Source: SURF-32 sp964648365
GTDB taxonomy: Bacteria; Planctomycetota; Phycisphaerae; UBA1845
Direction: 5' to 3'
Assembly (NCBI GenBank): GCA_964648365.1
Contig: CAZYLK010000244.1
Location: 1 to 7,240 of the forward strand
DNA length: 7,240 nucleotides
Shown here one piece after another: positions 1-4,254 of the stretch. The stretch's first letter is position 1. Each line of letters opens with the position of its first letter. Position numbers and translations under genes: made by a program. The notes below the pieces were generated by a model, which did not search any database, was not told the DNA's origin, and saw only the letters and a list, made by a program, of their open reading frames with translations.

Positions 1-623
1 CCGACCAGCCTGTACTCGGTCATCAGCCCGCGCTGCTGGGCGGCCTGGAAAGACTCGAACAGCGGCCGCGACCCGACCACCAGCAGGGGCCGCCGCACGT
101 TATGGACGAACCACCACGCGGCCAGCCGCGCGCCTGTCCCGGCTACCAGGTACCCTACCACGGCGCACGCGACCGCACGACGGCTGGCGTTGGCATACAT
201 GACCACATAGATCAGGGCATAAGCGGTGATCACCGCGACGGACGTCGTCAATAGGATGCGAACGACGATGCGCGAGCGGCTCCACAGCGTCTCGCGCTCG
301 TAGAGGCCGAACACCAGGCTGGCGATCAGAAAGGCCCCCACGAAAACAGCGTAGCCCTGCCACGCAGCGATGTGATTGACGCCGTAGGACTCGGAGACGC
401 CGACGAGCGAATAGCCAAGCTGCACCATGCCCGCTACGAGCAGGGCATCGAGCACCATCCACGCCGACGCGGGCGTGTCGAGCACGGCATAGCCGATTCG
501 ACCGACCAGCGATCGCAGTTGTGGTCGCGATATCCGCGACGTGGCCGAGCGGATGGCCGCGGAGCCGACCCGTGCGGCCGCGACCGAAGCGGCGTCAGCC
601 TGAGGCGAGAGCGGCAGGTTCAT
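1..623 (-). CDS. Polyprenyl glycosylphosphotransferase (exopolysaccharide initiation), N-terminal part
   Basis: The minus strand is open from an ATG at 623-621 to the window edge, giving 207 codons with the 3' part missing. Four membrane segments are visible: about residues 53-75 (with an Asp in MVLDALLV), 85-107, 119-142 and 149-172. A GLYERE motif follows the second segment, as is common in this family. After the fourth comes a basic turn and a strand reading RRPLLVVGSRPLFESFQAAQ, resembling the start of the CoA-binding-like/Rossmann domain between the membrane part and the catalytic domain in WbaP/WcaJ-type enzymes. Such enzymes transfer a sugar-1-phosphate from a nucleotide sugar to undecaprenyl phosphate at the inner membrane, starting polysaccharide assembly. 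The catalytic bacterial sugar-transferase domain would lie outside the window, so the family is inferred from the N-terminal layout only. GGGGAAG about 8 bases before the ATG is a weak ribosome site. It diverges from the lipoprotein gene. Confidence 0.72.
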   Translation of the reverse strand, partial: MNLPLSPQADAASVAAARVGSAAIRSATSRISRPQLRSLVGRIGYAVLDTPASAWMVLDALLVAGMVQLGYSLVGVSESYGVNHIAAWQGYAVFVGAFLIASLVFGLYERETLWSRSRIVVRILLTTSVAVITAYALIYVVMYANASRRAVACAVVGYLVAGTGARLAAWWFVHNVRRPLLVVGSRPLFESFQAAQQRGLMTEYRLV

Positions 624-705
624 GTCTGAGCTTCCCCAATCGCAAGTCTGGTGAAGGCATCGGCGAGCGTCCGGCGCGACGTGAGTTTTATCGGCACGGC
701 GACGC

Positions 706-730
706 GGGCGGGGGTGGGGGGGAACGCGGG
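706..730 (+). promoter_or_regulatory. Canonical G-quadruplex motif in the divergent intergenic region
   Basis: Four G-tracts lie in a row on the plus strand: GGG at 706-708, five G at 710-714, seven G at 716-722 and GGG at 728-730. The loops are 1 (C), 1 (T) and 5 (AACGC) bases. This meets the usual rule of four tracts of at least three G with loops of 1-7, and two one-base loops favour stable folding. It lies between divergent genes and ends four bases before a GATAAT box, so an effect on transcription is plausible but inferred. Confidence 0.6.
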
Positions 731-733
731 ACC

Positions 734-739
734 GATAAT
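734..739 (+). promoter_or_regulatory. Possible -10 box (GATAAT) for the lipoprotein gene
   Basis: GATAAT matches five of six bases of the sigma-70 -10 consensus and is one of the few AT-rich hexamers in this intergenic region. It lies about 80 bases before the lipoprotein ATG. No -35 match is visible; the expected -35 position falls inside the G-rich tract at 706-730. Low confidence because it rests on one hexamer. Confidence 0.25.
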
Positions 740-819
740 GCGGACAAAGGCCGGAAATCCACGGCCACGCCGCCCGTTAGAGTCAGGTTTCGCGGACCGC
801 TTCCGATATCGAACGCAGC

Positions 820-1569
820 ATGAGCCGATATCGACTCTTCACGCTGACGCTCCCTCTGCTCACCGCCGTCTCGACGGGCTGCGCGCCGAAGGCGGAACCG
901 GTCATCTGGATCCAGCCGCCGCAGGTGGCCTGGGACGACGTGGCCGCCGCGCCGGTGCCTCGCGTGGACAATCGTTACTTAATCGTTGAAGAGCAACCCA
1001 GCGAGGGCCGCTTCCCCTGCTCGCTCGCAGTGAGTCGCGTCGCCGTCGCGGATGACCCGCAGCGCACGCGATACGTGCCGGTGACGCCGCACAACGAGTT
1101 TCTCATCTGGAACTCCGCGTTCGACGACCAGTGGCCGATCTCCGAGGTCTTTCCGATCGCCGAACGGGCGCTGGGCGGAGACCACGTCAGTTCCGCACGA
1201 CTGGTGTCGATGGCGCACGTCTTCGGCGCCCGGCTCGGGATGCTCTACGGCTTCAACGAACTGACGGAAACGCAGTGCGAGATGATCGGCGTCGTGCATG
1301 ACGCCGAGTCGTTTGCGCCGATCGCCGTAATTCATGCGTCCGCCGAGTCGATCCCGCGACCGGAAGACGACGAAGATGAAGTCAAGAACAACGTCGACGC
1401 CTGGCAATACGAAGCCCGCGCCCTCGTGCAGGGAAAGTTTGAACGCCTGCTGGTGGATTGCATGCGCGAACTGATCGCGCGCGACCAGCCGGCCAGGTCC
1501 GACGTACCCGAGGGTTGGATACCGGAGCAGCCGGTATACCCCTTCGACTGGCCGCGGCGCTCGCCGTGA
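820..1569 (+). CDS. Predicted lipoprotein of unknown function
   Basis: A 249-residue protein that I do not recognise. The N-terminus has a basic n-region (MSRYR), a short hydrophobic stretch to residue 17 and a lipobox STGC with Cys21 as the lipidated residue. It should therefore be a signal-peptidase II substrate anchored to a membrane and facing the periplasm. The mature chain starts with a Pro-rich linker (22-50), then an apparent alpha/beta domain: strand about 67-76 (SLAVSRVAVA), helix about 124-135, strand 137-145 (ARLGMLYGF), strand 155-160, strand 167-175 (PIAVIHASA), an acidic loop (EDDEDE, 182-187) and a final helix 195-221. This alternation loosely recalls small periplasmic lipoproteins that report a 'trend' or CsgG-like fold, but that is a guess. 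No Shine-Dalgarno precedes the ATG. The VanZ gene begins 69 bases downstream on the same strand, so co-transcription is possible. Confidence 0.8.
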   Translation: MSRYRLFTLTLPLLTAVSTGCAPKAEPVIWIQPPQVAWDDVAAAPVPRVDNRYLIVEEQPSEGRFPCSLAVSRVAVADDPQRTRYVPVTPHNEFLIWNSAFDDQWPISEVFPIAERALGGDHVSSARLVSMAHVFGARLGMLYGFNELTETQCEMIGVVHDAESFAPIAVIHASAESIPRPEDDEDEVKNNVDAWQYEARALVQGKFERLLVDCMRELIARDQPARSDVPEGWIPEQPVYPFDWPRRSP

Positions 1570-1638
1570 CGGGTCTTCTGCGCGCACCGTCGCGGAGTTC
1601 CTCCCGGCGCCGCGCCTCACGGTCGACGGTAGTCCCCC

Positions 1639-3264
1639 ATGCCCGCTCATCCGCGGCTCGAGCGTACGATTGACTGGATGCTCTCGCGCTGGGTCCATGT
1701 GCTGGCGGCAGCGTACCTCCTCTTTGTCCTGCTGGCCTCGCTGATCCCGCTGGACTTCGACTTCGGCGCCGAGGCGGCGCCGTTCGCCTCGGACGGCGGG
1801 GCCGTTCACCTTCCTGACACCGTCGCTAACATTTTCCTCTACGTACCGCTGGGCATCCTGCTGAGCTGGAGCTGGGTGTGGCGCCTGCACCGCGGCCTTC
1901 CCGCCGCGGTGGCTGCGGTCGGCACCGCGGCCGCTCTCTCGCTCGGCGTCGAGTGGGTGCAGGCGTACAGCGCGACGCGCATGTCGACGCTTGTCGACGT
2001 CGCCGCCAACGCCACCGGCGCGGGGCTGGGCGCATTCGTGTCGCTGGTCTGCGAGTGGTCGGCGCCGCGGCTGAAGCGCTATCTGCTGGAGGAGTCCTGC
2101 GCCCGGCCGCGGGAAACGGCGCTGCGGGCGTACTGCGTGCTGCTCTTTGTGTTCGCGGTTGCGCCGTTCTCGTTCATGCTGGATCCTCCGCGGCTCGCTC
2201 AGGCCTGGCGGGAGGCATCGTTCGTTCCCTTCGCGCCCAGCTTCGTCTACGAGCAGCGCGCCGCAGCGGCCGCCACGCGAGGGGACTGGGCCGACTACGC
2301 CTATGCCCGGCAGTTGAAGATGCATACGTGGCTGGGCTGGTCGCTTGAACTGATCTCGTTCTCCATTCTGGCGTGGCTGCTGCAATCCATGCTGGTGCGT
2401 GAGTACGGCTTCCCGCGCGCCGGGTCCAACTTGCTGGCCTGGTGGATCGGCCTGGGGCTGGCGGCCTTGCTCAGCCTGCTGCAATGGCCCGTTCGTCTGC
2501 GCGGCTTCGATGCGACGGACATCGTCATGCGGGCCACCGGGCTGGCCGTCGGGCTGGTGACACGATGGGCCTTCGTCGAGCGGATGCGGTATCCCGGGAC
2601 GGGCGCCGCGTCCTCGGCAGCCATCGCCCGAGCCTGGCTGAATCGTGCCGGTGTGGCGGTGGCGGCGCTCATCGTGATCAGCGGCCTGATCCCGTTCGAG
2701 TTCGACCGGCAGGAGAACGCGGCCTGGAACGCGGTAGCGTCGCCGCGGTTTCTGCCGGGCGTCGCCTACTTCACCGCCCGGTTTGACACGGCCATGGCGG
2801 ATCTGCTGTTCAAGCTGAGCGCCTACACCGTGCTGACGCTGCTGTTCATTGCGTCGCGGCCGCGGCTTGCGACCGGGCCCGTCGCCGCGCGGATGGGGGC
2901 CGGCGCCGCATTGTGCGTCACCGTCGCTGCGGCCGTGGAGGTGGCTCAACTCTGGCTCGCAGGCCGCACGGCCAGCCTGACCGATCCGCTGATCGCGCTC
3001 TCGGCCGCCATGTGCGGGGCGGCGCTCCACCACGCGCTGACGCGGTTCTTCACCCGCGTTCACGACCTCCGGACGGTGGAAGCCCGAGCCGCGCGCGGCA
3101 CGCCGCCACCCGCCTCAGTAACCGCGCGCCGGCCGTGGACGCTGACCGACGCCCTGGTCGCCGGACTGATCGACGACGACCCGGACGCCCCGCGCGAACC
3201 GGGTCGCCCCGACCTCACTCCGCACACCGCGCTGGACCGCCCGCAGCCGCCCGGCTCGGCCTAG
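1639..3264 (+). CDS. Polytopic VanZ-family membrane protein with three VanZ-like repeats
   Basis: A 541-residue integral membrane protein. Residues 20-138 form a typical VanZ domain: hydrophobic segment, SLIPLDFDF (34-42), NIFLYVPLGILL (64-75), GVEWVQ (103-108), then Asp120 and a Gly-rich last helix. Two further units follow the same plan. The second (about 165-312) has APFSFMLDP (175-183), a helix at 232-248, LLSLLQ (277-282) and Asp294. The third (about 337-470) has GLIPFEFD (349-356), a helix at 388-405, AVEVAQ (432-437) and Asp449. The Gln-to-Asp distance is exactly 12 in all three; the Glu of the E-x-x-Q motif is kept in units one and three and is Ser in unit two. A charged, Pro-rich cytosolic-looking tail runs from about 472 to the end. 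VanZ-like proteins are associated with glycopeptide resistance and envelope loci, but no general biochemical activity is established. An in-frame TAG at 1630-1632 makes this the first available ATG. The preceding sequence has no clear ribosome site. Confidence 0.87.
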   Translation: MPAHPRLERTIDWMLSRWVHVLAAAYLLFVLLASLIPLDFDFGAEAAPFASDGGAVHLPDTVANIFLYVPLGILLSWSWVWRLHRGLPAAVAAVGTAAALSLGVEWVQAYSATRMSTLVDVAANATGAGLGAFVSLVCEWSAPRLKRYLLEESCARPRETALRAYCVLLFVFAVAPFSFMLDPPRLAQAWREASFVPFAPSFVYEQRAAAAATRGDWADYAYARQLKMHTWLGWSLELISFSILAWLLQSMLVREYGFPRAGSNLLAWWIGLGLAALLSLLQWPVRLRGFDATDIVMRATGLAVGLVTRWAFVERMRYPGTGAASSAAIARAWLNRAGVAVAALIVISGLIPFEFDRQENAAWNAVASPRFLPGVAYFTARFDTAMADLLFKLSAYTVLTLLFIASRPRLATGPVAARMGAGAALCVTVAAAVEVAQLWLAGRTASLTDPLIALSAAMCGAALHHALTRFFTRVHDLRTVEARAARGTPPPASVTARRPWTLTDALVAGLIDDDPDAPREPGRPDLTPHTALDRPQPPGSA

Positions 3265-3317
3265 CACGCCCGGAGTGGCGCCGGCGAGCGCCGTTCGCCG
3301 CGCCGCCGTCGCCTGCG

Positions 3318-3323
3318 TACAAT
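3318..3323 (+). promoter_or_regulatory. Possible -10 box (TACAAT) giving a leaderless or near-leaderless mRNA
   Basis: TACAAT matches five of six bases of the -10 consensus and ends eight bases before the ATG at 3332. A transcript starting at the usual distance would begin within a base or two of that ATG. TTCGCC at 3294-3299, 18 bases upstream, is a poor -35 (three of six). No Shine-Dalgarno lies before the ATG, which suits leaderless translation. Confidence 0.4.
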
Positions 3324-3331
3324 CCGCCCTC

Positions 3332-3856
3332 ATGAGCAGCGCTCCCATCCGACCAAACGTCGGCAAGAACGTCTACGTCGCCGACACCGCCTACGTGGGC
3401 GGCGAAGTCACGATCGGCGATGACTGCACGATCATGCACATGGTCGTCATCCGCGGCGACGTGTCCGCCATCCGCATCGGGCGCCGCGTCAACGTGCAGG
3501 ACGGAACCGTCATCCACACCGAAACGGGGGTGCCGCTCGACATCGGGGACGACGTGGTAATAGGCCACAGGGCCGTCGTTCACTGTCGGCGCGTCGGCAA
3601 CGGCGCCCTGATCGGGATCGGCTCGATCGTGCTGGATCAGAGCGACATCGGCGACGGCGCCATCATCGCCGCCGGCGCGGTGGTGCCGCCCGGCACCGTC
3701 ATCCCGCCGGGGAAGATGGTCATGGGGGTGCCCGGCCGCGTGGTTCGTGATGTTACAGAGCGGGAGCGCGAGTACACCCGAATCGTGGTCGGTCGCTACC
3801 GCGATCTGGCCGCCCGGCACGGCGGCGGCGTCTACCCGAATATCGCCTGCCGCTGA
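3332..3856 (+). CDS. Gamma-class carbonic anhydrase family protein (left-handed beta-helix)
   Basis: A 174-residue protein, the usual length for YrdA/CaiE-type gamma carbonic anhydrase homologues (about 170-190). Hexapeptide repeats run from about residue 14 to 134, building a left-handed parallel beta-helix, followed by a C-terminal helix (142-162) that packs along it. The metal site looks complete: His62 in NVQDGTVIH, and His79 and His84 in IGHRAVVH, with the five-residue spacing of the second and third zinc ligands of Cam. Arg41 and Asp43 (VIRGD), Gln56 and Asp57 match conserved structural or catalytic positions. Members are trimeric, with zinc or iron shared between subunits; some hydrate CO2, many have no proven activity. 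The short form lacks the acidic loop bearing the Cam proton-shuttle Glu, so activity is uncertain. The frame is open 57 bases further up to another ATG (3275), but that extension is Ala/Arg-rich and unlike the family, and the family match starts at MSSAPIRPNVG. It lies 67 bases after the VanZ stop. Confidence 0.92.
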   Translation: MSSAPIRPNVGKNVYVADTAYVGGEVTIGDDCTIMHMVVIRGDVSAIRIGRRVNVQDGTVIHTETGVPLDIGDDVVIGHRAVVHCRRVGNGALIGIGSIVLDQSDIGDGAIIAAGAVVPPGTVIPPGKMVMGVPGRVVRDVTEREREYTRIVVGRYRDLAARHGGGVYPNIACR

Positions 3857-3890
3857 CCGAATAGCCGTCAGGCGGGCGTGCGCGTCCGCT

Positions 3891-3910
3891 GGGCGGCGGA
3901 TCCGCGGCCC
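3891..3910. repeat. 20-bp near-perfect inverted repeat (dyad) after the carbonic anhydrase-like gene
   Basis: GGGCGGCGGATCCGCGGCCC reads the same on both strands apart from one mismatched pair (3895 and 3906), with no spacer. The core GCGGATCCGC (3896-3905) is a perfect palindrome. It lies 35 bases after the stop of the carbonic anhydrase-like gene. It could bind a dimeric regulator or form an RNA hairpin with a small central loop, but no U-run follows, so a standard intrinsic terminator is unlikely. Local G+C is very high, so chance palindromes are more likely than usual. Confidence 0.35.
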
Positions 3911-4014
3911 GCGCGTCCGGAGTTCGCTGCGCCGTGGTTGCGTGTCCGTCGGCAGGTACCGCGGCTCGGCGAAAGTTCCCCAGATTAACAGCAACGGACG
4001 TCCACCGGGCGCGT

Positions 4015-4020
4015 TATAAT
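4015..4020 (+). promoter_or_regulatory. Perfect -10 box (TATAAT), probable promoter for the kinase gene
   Basis: TATAAT is an exact sigma-70 -10 hexamer in an otherwise very GC-rich intergenic region. The best -35-like sequence, TTAACA at 3985-3990, is 24 bases upstream, too far for a standard 16-18 base spacer, and the standard position has no good match. If used, transcription would start near 4027 and leave a leader of about 228 bases before the kinase ATG. Confidence 0.45.
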
Positions 4021-4254
4021 CTGGTGTTCCGAATCGCATTGCCGCCACGGCCGGGGCGCGGCAGATTGTCGCACATGGCAGCGCCCCCGCACGCGACGCG
4101 CACGCACGACGCCGCCCGCATTTTGCGACCGCCACGACGCAACGGATGCGTCTCTACAAGTATGGTGGAAGGTGTGGCGGCTGGCCGACATTGGTACTGT
4201 AAGCGGCCGTGGGGCCGGCGCGGCTGTAACCAGCACGCCCGACGGATGGCTTGA

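Larger units (their letters stand above)
3857..4254. other. 398-base intergenic region upstream of the kinase gene
   Basis: I find no convincing gene in this gap. It holds a 20-bp dyad at 3891-3910, a perfect TATAAT at 4015-4020 and then a GC-rich stretch of about 230 bases up to the kinase ATG, which would be the mRNA leader if that box is used. A reading frame from ATG at 4075 (59 codons, or 30 codons from ATG at 4162) ends in TGA at 4252-4254, directly before and in frame with the kinase ATG. Its predicted peptide is Arg/His-rich with no recognisable domain. No tRNA, known riboswitch or U-tract terminator was seen. Confidence 0.6.

Noticed and set aside
524..540. GTCGCG / CGCGAC hairpin within the start of the sugar-transferase gene
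   Set aside because: Lies inside coding sequence with six base pairs; no reason to assign a regulatory role.
1586..1630. Inverted repeat ACCGTCG / CGACGGT in the gap between the lipoprotein and VanZ genes
   Set aside because: Seven base pairs separated by 31 bases in very GC-rich DNA, with no U-tract; likely chance.
979..3063. 694-codon open frame on the minus strand, antisense to the lipoprotein and VanZ genes
   Set aside because: Arg/Gly/Gln-rich composition with no domain, covering two well-supported plus-strand genes; high third-position G+C removes stop codons from the antisense frame.
3282..3300. Hairpin CGGCGA / TCGCCG with a 7-base loop after the VanZ stop as a terminator
   Set aside because: Only six base pairs and no U-run; such short inverted repeats are expected at this G+C content.
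3275..3331. 19-residue N-terminal extension of the carbonic anhydrase-like protein from an upstream ATG
   Set aside because: The extension is Ala/Arg-rich and unlike the family, the match begins at the 3332 start, and a TACAAT box lies within it.
3215..4135. 306-codon minus-strand frame opposite the carbonic anhydrase-like gene
   Set aside because: Its Asp/His-rich repetitive look mirrors the hexapeptide repeats of the opposite strand; the plus-strand product has complete metal ligands.
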